Shown here: piece by piece, positions 1 to 13,422 of the stretch
How the letters are laid out: every line of letters starts with the position of its first letter
How positions within the stretch are numbered: position 1 is the stretch's first letter
From: Schizophyllum amplum
Taxonomy: Eukaryota; Basidiomycota; Agaricomycetes; Agaricales; Schizophyllaceae
NCBI GenBank assembly: GCA_007026445.1
Contig: VDMD01000007.1
Span: 310,001-374,000, forward strand
DNA length: 64,000 nt
Direction of reading: 5' to 3'
The notes under the pieces: model-generated
The model's input: the letters and a program-made list of their open reading frames with translations, nothing else
Database searches by the model: none
What the model was told of the DNA's origin: nothing
Program-made: the position numbers and the translations under genes

Positions 1-353
1 TTCTGCATCTATCCCGCTATGTCGCGCATATGCACTGTACACTACTCACGATCTATTCATCCCTACTCTACATTGTTTCTGTCGAATACAAGACGCCCCC
101 GGACGGTCTGGGCGACCTCTTCTCACCACCATAATGACCAAATCGTGCGGGAAAATCGGCGAGGCGCGCCTGGCCGAGCGCCGCGCATTGTCTGCGAAGT
201 GCAGAGTCCGCGTTCCACGTGGGTCTGAAAATGTCGAACCATCGGACGACGGACCATCAAAATTCGTACAAATAGCGCGTGAGGGATTTGTGCACCCCTA
301 TCGACAGACCCGGCTTGTTCTCAACCGCTTCGTCGTCGCCGTCACCAGCGACA
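1..353. other. Upstream region of CYP51
   Basis: No gene is recognised here. The small open frames have no ATG in good context and no domain signal. The stretch is best read as promoter and 5' leader of the CYP51 gene that begins at 354. I could not identify a TATA box or a sterol-response element with confidence. Confidence 0.5.
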
Positions 354-2314
354 ATGAGCTCGAATTTCACGATGCCCAGCACGGACGCGTGGGCGGGGTA
401 CTTTGCGCAGGCGGGCACCACGCTCTCGGACAACCCGAGCTACCTCTTGCTTGCTCTGGGGTCGTTTCCCATAGTTGCGGTGGTGCTGAACGTGTTGAAC
501 CAGTTTGTGAGTGCAGACTGGACCTCTGGGGGTGCTTGCACTGACGACGAGCATAGCTTCCGAAGGACAGGACGCGTCCTCCAGTCGTGTTCCACTGGTT
601 CCCGTTCATTGGGTCCGCAATTCACTATGGCATGGACCCCCTCGGTTTCTTCCTGTCCTGCCGGGAGAAGGTGCGTAAAAAAAAGTCTATAGAGTCACTG
701 CTCATGCTAAACATCGCCCCAGTACGGCAACGTCTTCACCTTCATTCTCTTGGGTCGCAAAGTCACGGTCGCGCTCGGTGCTGCTGGCAATAACTTCATT
801 CTCGGAGGCAAGTCGAATGTGTTCAACGCAGAGGACGCGTACACGGTGCGTCCGTATGATCCGTTTCCGAGTATCTCGACTAACATCGACGGCAGCACTT
901 CACGACGCCGGTCTTCGGCAAGGACGTCGTGTACGACTGCCCCAACGACAAGTTCATGGAGCAGAAGAAGTTCATCAAATACTCGCTTACTGGCGACCGC
1001 TTCCGTGAATACGTGGGCATGATCACCGAGGAGGTCGAGGGCTTCATCAAAAAGGATGAGACGTTCGCGGCCTACCAGGCCAACTCGAAGGAATGGGCCA
1101 AGTTCGACGCTGTCGAGACGCTCTCTCAGATCACCATCCTGACCGCTGCCCGCACGCTTCAGGGCAAGGAGGTCCGGGACAACCTCGACAAGACTTTCGC
1201 GCACCTCTACTCCGACCTCGACGGTGGCTTCAAGCCGATCAACTTCCTGTTCCCGAATCTGCCGCTGGAGAGCTACCGCGCTCGCGACCGGGCCCACAAG
1301 AAGATTGCGGACTTCTACATTGACATCATACAAAAGCGCAAGAGCGGTACAACCGAGGTAGGGCTGCCTGCTAGCCGCCTTTTTCTCGCTTTACTGACAA
1401 GGTACTGCAGAATGTTGACGATGTCATGGGATACCTCATGCAGCAGAAGTACCGCAACGGCCAGCAGATCCCCGATCACGAAGTCGCACACATGCTCATC
1501 GCGCTTTTGATGGCGGGCCAGCACACAAGCTCTGCAACCGGTGCTTGGGCCACCCTGCACATCGCGGAAAACCCTGAGCTCGTGTGCGTATCGATGCTCA
1601 GTACCGAGCGTCTTTGACTGACTGTCTTTTTAGCGAGGTCATGTACGCTGAGCAGGTCAAGCACTTCGGCAACCCGGACGGCAGCTTCCGCGAGATGACC
1701 TTCGAGGAGATGCGCGACCTCCCCGTCCTAGACGCCGTCATTCGCGAGACCCTGCGCATGCACCCGCCCATCCACAGCATCATGCGCGGTGTTCGCGAGG
1801 ACGTGCCCGTTCCGACCTCGCTCGCCTCGCCGGACAAAGAGGGTGGCGTGTACATCATCCCTAAGGGCAACTATACGCTTGCCTCGCCGATTATGTCGCA
1901 GATGGACCCTTCGATCTGGGTGCACCCAGAGCGCTTTGAGACCGCGCGGTGGACGGACCCGGAAGGCTTCGCGAAGCAGGCGCTGAGGACGTACGACGAC
2001 AAGGACGGCGAGAAGATCGACTTCGGGTTCGGCCTCGTTAGCAAGGGCACGGAGTCGCCATACCAGCCGTTCGGCGCGGGCCGGCATCGCTGCATCGGCG
2101 AGCAGTTCGCGTACTTACAGCTTGGTGTCGTGCTCACCACGCTGGTGCGCCATTTGGAGATGAAGTTGGGGGCGCCGTTCCCAGGGAACGACTACACGGT
2201 ATGTAATGAGACTCGGGTGTGTTTGCTCGTGCTGACTCTGTTGCGTAGACGATGATCACGATGCCGCTTGCGCCTAGGGATGTCTACTACCGTCGGAGAC
2301 CGACTGCTGTGTAG
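354..2314 (+). CDS. ERG11: Lanosterol 14-alpha-demethylase (CYP51)
   Basis: Cytochrome P450 that removes the 14-alpha methyl group of lanosterol/eburicol in ergosterol synthesis at the ER; target of azole fungicides. Seven exons splice in frame: 354-506, 557-670, 723-845, 896-1357, 1411-1583, 1634-2198, 2249-2314, giving about 551 residues, the usual length. An N-terminal hydrophobic anchor ([19 protein letters not shown]) precedes the proline hinge. Family landmarks are the B-C region [18 protein letters not shown], the I-helix [12 protein letters not shown], the K-helix [14 protein letters not shown] (ExxR) and the heme loop [12 protein letters not shown] with the Cys ligand. The ATG at 354 was chosen because it opens directly into the membrane anchor. 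The first intron is followed by [17 protein letters not shown], typical of basidiomycete CYP51. The next gene lies about 790 bp downstream on the same strand and is functionally unrelated. Confidence 0.97.
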
Positions 2315-3100
2315 ATGTATCGTGCTCTGAGGTTACTTTAGTTTTGGTTGGGTGAGGTGCAAGTGCAACACTAGACGCTTTATAATACGAACGGATTCAA
2401 ATGCTTTCATTTATGGCCGACATTCTGCGCCGGCTGTGTGCTCTGCGCCCAGCCCGAAGAATCGACGACTTTATTTGGCAATGGAAGTGCAATACGGCTT
2501 TTCGGTGTGCGCTGGGCATCGGACAACGCGGTACGTTGAACGTGACTTTGGTTTGGCGGATGGACACAATGGACCTCTGATGCCCGGCCTCAGTAGACGG
2601 TCCGATGCAGCGCACGACGCATGACGAGAGCCCAGCGCAGCTCAGCATAGCACGTCATGGCGATCCCGGCGGCCGCGCGCGGACGCTCTCGCCAGACGAA
2701 GATGCAAGTCGAACTTCCGTCCAAGGTTCTCCCAGGAAGTCACAAACGGGGTGTTCCTTCGAACTTCGACGACTCTCCAAGAGTCAAGCAAGGCGACTAT
2801 CCAGACAACATATCTTTTGCCGTACGCCCCATTGCAGGTCCAGCTGATGTCGGGGGTTTAGCGCGCAACCACCGCCTCGAATACGACGTCGGTCCGGGAC
2901 CATGTCCCATGACCGTCATGACATATTCTCCCCCGGTTCAAGGTGGTCTCCCCACCCACAGACGCATGATCGCGTTATGTACGCCGTACCTCGCATGGGT
3001 GGTATAAAACGGGGCGCGGGGATTCCTCGCGCACCGCGACGTCCTTTACGCGCCGGTCCCCTCAAGTCACCGCGCCCCCTTCCGTCACCGTGCGACCACA
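2315..3100. other. Intergenic region CYP51 / GH35
   Basis: 786 bp without a supported gene. It holds the CYP51 3' end and the GH35 promoter, including a TATA box at 3003. Short open frames on both strands show no recognisable domain. Confidence 0.5.
3003..3008 (+). promoter_or_regulatory. TATA box of GH35 gene
   Basis: TATAAA lies 98 bp upstream of the GH35 ATG in a GC-rich context, followed by a pyrimidine-rich leader. Position and sequence fit a core promoter. Confidence 0.6.
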
Positions 3101-6100
3101 ATGCGCGTGCACAGTTTGACGCGTCTGCTACCAGTTGCTGGGCTGCTCCCATTCGCGGATGCGCGCGCCTCGTTCTTCTCGCCTACCGAGCGGCGCGAGG
3201 TGCAAGATATATACGCGCGTCAGAGCCAGGCAGACAATAGCGATGTTTATGTGCCTTCGCCAGGATCGAGTGCGTCGTCTCACATGAATGTGCGCGGCTT
3301 ACGCATGTTGTTTATAGTTGGGTTCTACCATGGCGAGAGCAATGCATCCGTCACCTTTGACCAGCATTCGCTTTTTTTGGGCGAGAAGGTGAGTGTTTGT
3401 GAAGCCTGGGCAGAGAAAACGATGACGAGCGGATTCAGCGCGTCATGTTCTTCTCGGGCGAGTTCCATCCCTTCCGCTTGCCCGCACCCGAGCTCTGGGT
3501 GGACGTACTAGAGAAGTGGGTTCCTCCTCTGCTCTGTGGCACCTTATTTCTGACCCGATTTCCCAGGTTCAAGGTCAGCCTTTCGAGGCCTGCTGTTAAA
3601 TTGAATATCTCACTCAAGGTTTATGTTTGATAACAGGCTGCTGGACTAAATGGCGTGTCAGTCTACTGTGAGTGACTTTAGGAACGAATAAGCGCCACAA
3701 CAGATCTAACACTTTTACTAGGGCACTGGGGCTTGACCTCGCCTAATGCGGACACGGTCCGCTTCACGGAACACAACGACCTCGCGAAGTTCTTGGACAT
3801 CGCGAAGCAGGTCGGCGTGCTCGTCGTCCTGCGTCCTGGCCCGTATATCAACGCGGAGTCAGCTGGCGGTAAGAGATCCGCGAGTGTTTGAGCAGCGATG
3901 TGAAGGCGCTGATCAAATTCGCAGGCGGTATTCCGGGATGGACGACGAACATCCCCGACCTTGCACGCACCAATGCAACTGGGTATCGGGAGGCCTGGTA
4001 TCCCTAGTAGGTGCCAGTCGATATGTTGCCACTCGTGTATCACTGAAGCTCTGCTGTAGTATATCAGAGTTCGCGCGTATTGCGGCACCATATCAGGTGC
4101 GTATGCGTGTTCTTCGAGACCGGACAGATATTGAACCCAACGTTCTTAGTACCCCAATGGGCCCGTTGTTGGTATGTTCGACTTCCGCGAACGTCTTGCA
4201 TTCATTCACTCATGCTATTTTCAGCCATCCAAAGCGAGAACGAGTACTTCACTGACGAGGACCTCGGCATCGCTGGCCTGAGCGCGCATATGCAGGACTT
4301 GCAGGACGTCTATCGCGAGTCCGGTCTGAACATGATTCCGACCATTCACAACGACAAGAATGCAGGAGGCCAGTTCGCGGAGGCTGGTCCGGGCAAGGTG
4401 GACTTGTGAGTTGACCGGACCCTTCGAGCATGACATCGTCTGGGCAGCCGCTGAACACTCGACCAGGTACGGCTGGGATGGGTACCCTCTAGGCTTCGAC
4501 TGCGACCAGCCGGATGTGTGGCTCGAGCTCTCAGGCAGTACGTGCAAACTAACAAACCTCGACGATGAGGGATGAGTCATCTTATCTCGTTCAGAGACGG
4601 ACGCGAATCATCAGTCCTTGAACCCCGCAGAACCTCTTGCGTTGTTCGAGTGGCAGGGTGTGTTGCTGGCTTACTATATCGATCCTCTTCTCATGATCGT
4701 TTTGTAGGTGGCGCCTTCTCCTACTGGTCTGGCCCAGGCTACGATAAGTGCTATCAGCTCATCAACGAGCAGTTCGCGAATGTAAGAGCCGTTCGCTTTG
4801 GCAGTGAGCACTCATCTCACCCACCTCCCTCAGGTTTTCTACAAGGTACTAAGATTCGTGCAAAAATTTATTTTGGCACAAGGTCTCTGAACGAGTTCAT
4901 TATGTAGGATAATTACGCGGCCGGAACTGCTCTCCAGAACTTGTACATGACTTATGGTGAGTGTCCTGTCATTTATGACGGGATTGCGAGTTGAGCAGCA
5001 TTTCTCAGGCGGTACGAACTGGGGCAACATGCATACTCACACGATCTATTCGAGCTACGAGTGAGTGGCGTATATTATCACCTAGTATTCAACCCTTGCT
5101 AATGTACTTCTTCACTTCTCCAGCTACGGCGCGGTATGGGACAGGCTGACTGCGATTTGAGCTACGTCTGATGACTTCACAGGCTATCTCTGAGGACCGC
5201 ACCCTCACGCCCAAACACGCCGAGCTCAAGATGCAGGGCTACTTCCTCCACGCATCCCCCGACTACCTCGTCTCCGTCCGTGTCGGCAACGGCACCACTA
5301 CCAACGGTACTGCCTACAGCGACTCGCCCGACATCTTCACCACGCACCTCAACTCGCCGGAAACGGACGCGAACTTTTACTTCGTGCGCCAGGTGACGAA
5401 CGCAAAGACGGACGACACGGAGTTCACGCTGCGGGTTAACACGACGCTGGAAGGCGAGATCACGGTGCCGAAGAATGGGACGTCGGTATTGGCGGGGAGG
5501 GAGTCGAAGATTTTGGTCACGAATTATCCGTTTGGGTCGAAGACGATTGAGTACTCGACGGCGGAGGTGAGAGAATCTGTGTCGCGTCCATAACATCAAG
5601 CTCAACCTCCTGTGTAGATCATGACCTGGTTCGCATTAGGCGGGGTAAGCCTGTTCTCCTTCACGGCCCATGAAATATATAACTTACATTTTGTCCTCAG
5701 GTTGACACAGTCGTGACCTACGCCCTCCCTGGTCAATACATCGAAATCGCCGTCGAGGCCGACGCCGCCAGCAACATCACAGTCTCCGGCACCTCCTCCA
5801 TTGCCGCCTCCGCATCCGACAACGCCGTCACCATCTCCGGAACCCCCTCCGGCGTCTCTGTCGTCCGCTTTGCTAACACCACCGTCCTCGTCGTCGATAA
5901 GTACACCGCGCGCTCCTTCTGGGCGCCGCGCGTTGGCTCCACGGAGGGCACGGACGTGTACGACCTGTCCCCGGATATCCCCTCCGTGCTGGTGGCCGGG
6001 CCGTACTTCGTGCGCTCCGCGACGCTTGACGGAACCACCCTGGCGCTGAAGGGCGACCTCAACGCGACGACATCGCTCCAGGTCTGGACTGAGGCCGAGA

Positions 6101-7654
6101 GCATCACGTGGAATGGGGAGGCTGTGGACGCGGTGCTGAATGAGGAGACGGGCGCGTTGGAGGCGGAGCTGGCGTATCCGGAGGTGTTGGGCAGCATTGA
6201 AATCCCTGTGTTGCAAGACCTGGAGTGGGTGTGCGCGGATTCGCTTCCGGAGTTGGCGGAAGATTACGACGATAGTGCGTGGGCTGCGGCAAACAAGACG
6301 GAAACTACGCGTCCGCAGCAGCCCTTCTCTGGCGAGGCGAGTTGACCTCCTTCCTAATTGCATGTTGCTGACCAAGTCATAGAACGTTTTGTACAGTGCC
6401 GAGTCAGTGACCTCAACGATGAACTGTTTGGCCACATTTTGACACGCGACAGGTATGGCTACCATGCAGGCGACTGGGTATGGCGCGGGCACTTCCTGAA
6501 CAACGCCACGGGCGTCGAGTTGCAGGTCCAGTGGTACGTCTACCGCGCCCTCGCTGCATCGCACACATCTTCATTTTCTTCTCTAGCGGCTACTCCTGCG
6601 CCTTCTCGGCTTGGGTCAACGACCAATTCTTAGGCTCTTCGCAAGGGAGCTCACACAGCCAGGACGGAGTGGACATCTTGAACCAAACGTACACGTTCTC
6701 TCCAGACCAGCTTCGGGATGGCGATAATGGTCAGTCGTCGCTTGATGGACTTAAGACGACGGTTGCTCATACTTTGAATCATTGCAGTGCTGACCGTCAT
6801 CCATGATTCTACTGGCATGAACCAGGACTGTGGGTGGGCATCTTGTAGAACGTGCGAAGGCAGCCAACGTCCCTTCCCAGATAACGTGAACGACGAGCAC
6901 AAGTCTCCGCGTGGTATCCGTGGATACAAGCTTTTATCCGCGGATAACTCGACGGACTTCACCGAGTGGAAGGTCGCAGGCAGTAAGTACGCGATTTGAC
7001 GATATCGATATCCGATTGAGGAAACTCGGACAGACATCGGCGGTGAGGAGGCGCCTGATTACGTCCGCGGACCTTACAACGAAGGCGGCTGGTGGTTCGA
7101 ACGCGTCGGTACGTTGATCTCGGTGCCCATGGTGTTGAAATCATCTGAGAATGCTGTCCAGGCGCTCACCTCCCCGGCTACGATACCTCGTCTTGGTCGT
7201 CTTGTTCTCCTTACGAGGGGATATCTACTGCCGGCGTGACAGCCTACCGCGCGACATTCGACCTCGATCTCCCCGTGGACTCTGATGTACCCTTGGCCTT
7301 CGACTTTGCGCTTGATTCCGAGAGCCCCTACAGGACACTGCTCTTTGTCAATGGGTGGCAGTTTGGACGGTTCCTATCGTCACTGGGTCCCCAGGAAAGC
7401 TACCCAATCCCTGAAGGCGTTCTCAACCACCGCGGGACCAATGAAGTTCTGGTTACATTATGGGCCACCAGTGAGTCGCAAGTTCGTAGGTATGTGCGCT
7501 CATCCCTAACCGGTGCACAGACTCTACCGGTGCTAAATTCTCTAAACTTGAGTTGAACCCTCGGGCCGTTCTCTCATCCAGCAAGCAGACGACGCTGGAC
7601 ATTGTGGCGGCACCAGACTGGAGCGAGCTTCGTGGCAACGTCACCGTGGCTTGA
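3101..7654 (+). CDS. Secreted beta-galactosidase, GH35
   Basis: Large fungal GH35 beta-galactosidase of roughly 1,000 residues, acting on terminal beta-galactosides, probably outside the cell. The N-terminus ([23 protein letters not shown]) reads as a signal peptide. The catalytic domain shows [44 protein letters not shown] (the ENE acid/base motif near 4236-4244) and [14 protein letters not shown] (nucleophile Glu codon 4648-4650, with an intron inside the motif), then YGGTNWGN. Downstream blocks match the family's beta-rich domains: [47 protein letters not shown] and [11 protein letters not shown]. Many N-x-S/T sites fit secretion. The gene has more than a dozen short introns and a 22-nt microexon at 4150-4171 coding the start of the PNGPVV motif. 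No stop or frameshift remains after splicing. Confidence 0.93.
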
Positions 7655-7898
7655 AGCACGAGAAAGAAAGTGCGAGTAAATTTTCACACTTGATTGAACG
7701 CTGCCACCTGTATATTCTCTACCTGTATAAGTAGCACTCAACAACGGGTTTTCGTATGTTCGGCAGTCGTTGCCTCCAACGACAGTAAGTAAATCCTTCC
7801 AAATGGAGGATGTTGATATTTCTGTTCGGATCACCGGTCCTCAAACAAAAGCAAATACCCAAAGTTTTGTATCTCGATCGCTGGCATTGTTCTCGCTG

Positions 7899-9823
7899 AT
7901 GAGCAGCTTGATCTCCTCCCTCTCGTGGGTGCGACGCGGCGTCGCCGCCCGACATCCTGCGAAATATGTCCTCGATGACAAAGAACTCGAGCGCGTTAGC
8001 GCACTCGCCAGAATCGAGCTCGAAGATGCACGCGTCGAACTCGAACGCGCTCATGAAGCTGCTCAGCTGATGGGCAAGGGCGCTGAAGGGGACGAGGCCG
8101 ACGACGCGGGGGACGATGAAGAGAACTGGGTTGAGTACGTCGGTTTGTCATCGGGATGTTTAGTCTGTAACATATTTCTAGTGAAGAACCCGAGGGGGAT
8201 GCCATGGACGTGGATGGGGAAGCACCAAAACCAGCAGACGACATGGCAGAATACAACTTGGACAAATATGACGAGGAATCAAAGCCCTTGTGTGAGTGTA
8301 GCCATCTGCTGTCTCTATTGCTACTCATCGAGTACAGCTACGGGACCATTCAGCAACATCAAGGGCCTCACCTACTACAAGGATAACGATGATGATCCCT
8401 ATATCACCTTGAAGGAGGTGTGTGGTCTGACGAATCATCTTCCCTCCCCCTTCTCATCCACTTGCAGGATCCCGAAGATGACGAACGTGAAGAGCTCGAG
8501 GTCCTCCCTACCGACAACATGATCGTCACCGCAAAAACCGAGGACGACATCTCTCAGCTCGAAATCTACGTCTACGATGACTCCGAAGAGAACCTCTACT
8601 GCCACCATGACCTCATGCTCCCAAATTTCCCCCTCTGCCTCGAATGGCTCGACTTCACCCCCACGTCCTCCACCTCCCCCAACACCGCATCCGGCAACTA
8701 CATCGCCGTCGGCACCCTCGACCCCGAGATCGAGATCTGGGACCTGGACACGCTCGAGTCAATGTACCCCGCGAGCATCCTGGGCCGACCCGATAAGACG
8801 AAGGCGCACATACCCACCCCGCTCGGCACTGGGAAGAAAAAGAAAAAGAAGACGAAGCACCGGAACCAGGAGAAGGCTTACCATGTCGACGCCGTCTTGG
8901 ACCTCAGCTGGAATCGCGCACAACGCAACTTGCTCGCGAGTGCCAGTGCGGATCGCACGGTGAAGCTGTGGGATCTGAGCCGCGATCCGACGATCGGGGA
9001 CTCAGGCGAGGATGGCCAGTCTGGGGGTGCCATACGCAGTTTCGACATGCACAAGGACAAAGTGCAAGCTGTACAGTGGAATTCTGCCGAGCCGAGTGTC
9101 CTGTTAACGGGATCCTACGATCGTACTGTACGAACATTCGACTCAAGAGCACCCGAAGCCGGCGTTGGTGCTGTCCTCGGAAGCGACGTGGAGGCGGTAC
9201 GATGGGACCCCTGGGAATCTTACGGATTCTACGTGAGCTCTCCAATTACAGCAACGGGCATGGGTACTGACCACTTTATAGGTTTCTCTCGAGAACGGGC
9301 TCGTTCTCAACTACGACGCACGAACCCTGTCCGCCGATATGTTCAATACTCCAGTCCAGCCCCGCTTCACGCTCTCTGCGCACGACGGCGCGGCCTCCTC
9401 CATCGACGTCAACCCCCACATCAAGGGCTGCATCGCAACAGGCGGGACAGACAAGATGGTGAAGGTGTGGAATATCACCGACGACGACGCCCACGGCAAG
9501 CGCACCGTCAGCCTTGTCACGTCCAGAGATTTGGGAGTGGTAAGTCTCTTAGCTTCAGTGCGCCCCGCCAAGCCAGATTGCTCACCACTTTCCAGGGCAA
9601 AGTTTTCTCGACACAGTTCTCTCCCGACGACCCGCTCACCCTGGCAGCCGCTGGTTCAAAAGCCAAGCTGCAGATCTGGGACGTTGGCGCCAACTTCGGC
9701 GCGCGGAAGGCCTTCGCGAGCAAGCTGAAGAGCGCTGGCCGCGAGTTGAAGGAGCGTGAGGAAGGGAAGGAGCGTGTTGTCGGTGTGGCGAGCGACGACG
9801 AGGAGAGCGATGGCGAGGATTAG
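7899..9823 (+). CDS. PWP1: PWP1-like WD40 ribosome biogenesis protein
   Basis: Nucleolar WD-repeat protein of about 540 residues required for large-subunit rRNA processing. The N-terminus MSSLISSLSWVRRGVAARHP and the acidic stretch after it are typical of Pwp1. The segment GPFSNIKGLTYYKDNDDDPY is a family signature. WD repeats follow, including YIAVGTLDPEIEIWDLDTLE, LLASASADRTVKLWDLS, LLTGSYDRTVRTFDSR, CIATGGTDKMVKVWNIT and LAAAGSKAKLQIWDVG. A lysine tract (GKKKKKKTKHRNQEK) between the first two repeats may be a nuclear/nucleolar signal. The C-terminus is acidic (DDEESDGED). Introns are short; the ATG at 7899 was chosen because it begins the conserved N-terminus. Confidence 0.93.
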
Positions 9824-10155
9824 TAGTCCCAGTAGTCCCATCCGCTATGTATCGAGAACTACTCGTCACATATTGATTATCGCCCGAGCTGGACTGCCGT
9901 TCTGAGCATTGAATGTCCTCCGGCAACGCACAGATTCCAGAGCGTGCAGGCGCGCACACACCCAGTGGCAAAATCGAGGACATGATATACGACAATAACG
10001 ATATATGCATATTGCGAGTCCTTGCTTCCCAAGAAACGTGGCTACAATGATTGTACGAACATCACAAAACGAAGACTGGCAAAACATAGCTAGACCAAAG
10101 CAAAAGCATACATAACATAGGATCCCCTGCGCACTCGCATCGTGCATTGCAGAGT
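9824..10155. other. Convergent intergenic region
   Basis: 332 bp between the 3' ends of PWP1 (+) and the Mau2-like gene (-). Nothing beyond probable 3' UTRs is seen. Confidence 0.5.
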
Positions 10156-13003
10156 TCAAGACGGGCACTGTCCCTTCATCTTCGCCTTCGCCGCCAATGC
10201 AACGGCCTCCCCCATGCCGCGCAGCTTACGTGTCTGTACCTCCTCCCCATTCCTCGCATGCACCTCCGCCAGGCGCTCGCCACACCATAAGCGCAGAGGC
10301 ACGTTGCCCAGCTTGTTCCCTCCTTCGGTCGCCGATGCGTCCTGGGACAATTGTGACTGAGATTGCGTACTCTTCTTCTGACCGACGCCCAGACCACAGG
10401 CGATATTACTGCACGCCTCGAGCATGTCGCGCGCGTGGTCCTCGGCGGTCAACAGGTAGTGGCTTGAGCACATCGCAAGCACGAGCGCGCGCAGGTAGTT
10501 TTCTTGCGAGTTGGTCGTAAGGGTGAGCGCTGTCTTCAGCGCGGTTCTGCGTGAGGTGGAGTATTGTCAGTAAGCCTGTTCTTAACAGCGGAGGAGGAAT
10601 AAACGCACTTGGCTGATAGCGTCGCAGTCCCGTCCTGTACGTCGAGCGACGCCTGGAGCACGCGGCCGACCGCACCCAAGGTGCCACCCATCCCATGGCA
10701 CTCCTTCACAAGCTCAGCGGCCTCTGCCATCCATTCGAACTCGTCAATGTTATTGTCGCCCTCCGCCTCCTGCTCTTCGCCTTCTCCAATCCGCCATTGC
10801 TCCGCATGTTCTCCCAATGCACGTAAACCCAGATCGAGGGCGAGCCCGGCGGCCTTCGCCGCTACGCACAGCCAGTTGTCGCCGGACTCCTGCGCTACTG
10901 CAGCCGCGACGCGATAGCAGTCCTTGGCTCGTCCCCATTGCCGGCGCGCCTCGGTAAGGTCGTTCCCGTCTTCACCGGCAAAGGCGACCTGCTTTTTCTT
11001 CCCCTTCCTGTCTTTCGAAATGGGTGCATCCGTGTTCGTGTGCATGAGCGTATACTTCCAGCCGGCTTCTGCGTGAGCGAGGTACCCCTGGAGAAGGGTG
11101 ATGCGAGCGGCGTAGCATTCCCAGATATCGTGTGCGCGTAGGTGTGTGATAAGGGCGTCCATGTCGCGCTTGGCGGGTACGAAGGAGGAGCGCGAGATGT
11201 CAAGCTGTCAACCACATTAACACGGAGGTCAGCAAGGTATATGCGCACAAAGCTCACCCCGATACCCTCCATCATGAGATCTGCCTGGATCTTGAACATA
11301 CGCGCTTCGGCTTCGCGCATTTCGGCCCTGCTGGCGAAGATGGGAACTGCATATAGTCAGCGGAAGTCCCTGAAAATGCCATATGTCGTACTCACTCGTT
11401 TGCGCCACAGCGCCTACCGACATCTCGCCCTCGAGGTGCACGAGACCCTCACGCGCAAAAACACCGCGCTTGGGATTGCGCCCCACGGGGTCGCGCCTGG
11501 AGACAGCAGATATAAGATAAGTCATGCTAGTGATGACGGATGGGGGCGTAAGTTGCAGTGTAAGAGGCCTGGTGTTGGTATCGTCGGACAAAGGCAACTG
11601 GAATTGAGCATGAGAAAGAGAAGTGCCCGTCACAGGCAGAACACTTACCTCGACCAGGCCGGACGACCGCTCGTCTGTCGTGTCGAAGAGTCCTGAGTCC
11701 AACAGGGTATGCAGCCGCGCAAGGCGGGGAGTAATGTGGTCCTTGGGTACGGAACCGCTATAGACGTGGAACATGATTGCAAGAATAAGTGCATGTGCTT
11801 GGAGCATTGCCAGGTGATAGGGAACATCAACGGTAGGAACTTCCACGGCGTCGACGGCTGCGCTGCCACTGGCTTTCGGGTCTGCAGCCTTTTCTGATTG
11901 TGTGGATTCCGCGCCTGGCTGCAAAGCAGACTTCTGTAGCGGGGCAGTAGTTCCGGCTTGAGTCAGGGACTGAGCTTCGGGCCCATTCTCCTTGTTCTCG
12001 GTTGGTCCGGTGGCGGCCGGTATGCCAATGTCGAGCGATTCCTCGACGACCTTCAGCATGTTGCTCACTTCACCCCACAGACCCCAGCGCACGAGCAAAC
12101 GCAGCTTGATGACTTCACAGAGGGTGACAACGGATGTATGCGCGTTGGCGGATGCCAGAGACCGCAGAGATCCGAGGATGTGAAGGATCTGCCTCCGGTT
12201 GGTGTCCTGCTGCGCTTTCGCGTCCATCCTAGGTTTTGTCGGTGATACCGGACGAAGCTTCGAAGGAGACTTGGTCGGCGACCCCGTAGGCGTGCTCGGG
12301 CGTGACATGGCCGCGTTCGTCGGTGTCGGATTTGAGATGAGGAATGTGATGTTGTCGAGATGGGCCGCATATACAACATGGGCTGGGAAACGGGGATAGG
12401 TTGTGCTGTTCAACAAGCGGCTGAGCGCCGCCCGTGCGAACTTCATGTTGCCCTGCTGCTCTGCCAGTTGAGAGGAGAGGAAGGTTAAATGTGGTGTGTA
12501 GAGATACAGAGACGGGTGCTGCACGCGTATATTAGCAATCTGACGCGCATATATGCGCCTCCACACACCCTCTGAGCAAGCACGAGCTAAGCAAACAGTC
12601 AGCATCTACTCAACGGGTCTAACAGAGCACATACCCCTTGACTTATTGCCTTCTCTATGTCTGAAAGAAGTCCATCGGCCCAAGTGCTGTCCTCCTGCTC
12701 TGCATATCCTCCGCGCAACGCGATTAAACCAATCTCTGCTATGCCCGTATGGCAGCGACACTCGTCCAGAACGCCCAAATTGGATATCTTGAGGCATTTG
12801 CGTAGAGAGAGAAGGCTGAGACAAAGGGACAGTTCATGCTGTGGATGGGAAGGCGGCTGGATAAGCAGCTTGGGCATAGAGAGGAGCAGGACAGCGGGCG
12901 GTAACGGTGGTTGCTGATCAGCAGGCGCCGGCGTTCCGCTCTCGGTTCTCTGACGCTTGCGCGTCGGAGAGGACGACGATGGCGAGAGAGGACGCTTCGA
13001 CAT
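10156..13003 (-). CDS. MAU2: Cohesin loading factor, Mau2/Scc4-like
   Basis: Probable TPR-rich Mau2/Scc4 subunit that pairs with Scc2/NIPBL to load cohesin on chromatin. The N-terminus MSKRPLSPSSSSPTRKRQR is a basic, nuclear-type tail. The body is helical repeats: ELSLCLSLLSLRKCLKISNL, AEIGLIALRGGYAEQED and LYTPHLTFLSSQLAEQQG, then a low-complexity linker rich in S/T/P/K and a segment VPYHLAMLQAHALILAIMFHVYSGSVPKDH. The C-terminal part, including ENYLRALVLAMCSSHYLLTA, GNVPLRLWCGERLAEVHAR and the preceding TALKTALTLTTNSQ, resembles the end of the cohesin-loader domain. About six introns are needed. Assignment rests on overall repeat pattern and the C-terminal block, so a different TPR scaffold is not excluded. 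Confidence 0.7.
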
Positions 13004-13422
13004 GGCTGGGGATGATGGCAGAGTGCAAGCAGGCCCTCACTGATCGGCGACGCGAGCTGTCACAGAGGTGACAGACGCGCCATTGTCAAGGTCACGCGCT
13101 TTGCACGTGCTCGCAGTGTTCATCTTTGCCTTGCGCCGAGGAACGGGACCGCTCTGCCTTGTAGTCGACCTTCTTTCTGTCTTACATGATTGTTTAACTC
13201 AGTATGTTGAAGCCTGACGCCGATCTCCATTGTCTGTAGCTTATAATATTTCATATCAAAAAGGCAGATTTTGGATCATGCACACGGCTGCCGCCCTGAA
13301 GCAAGCCTCAGGCCTCAATATTCAATGTTCAGCATAAGCCAAAGAGAAAAATTCCTGCTACCATTTTCCCGCTACCATTTATGGTAGTGGGTTTTGGGGT
13401 GGAAGCAGAAAATCACCTTTCG
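13004..13422. other. Intergenic, start of repeat-rich zone
   Basis: The promoter side of the Mau2-like gene passes into an older repeat from about 13372 (related to 14744-14792). No gene is seen. Confidence 0.5.
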
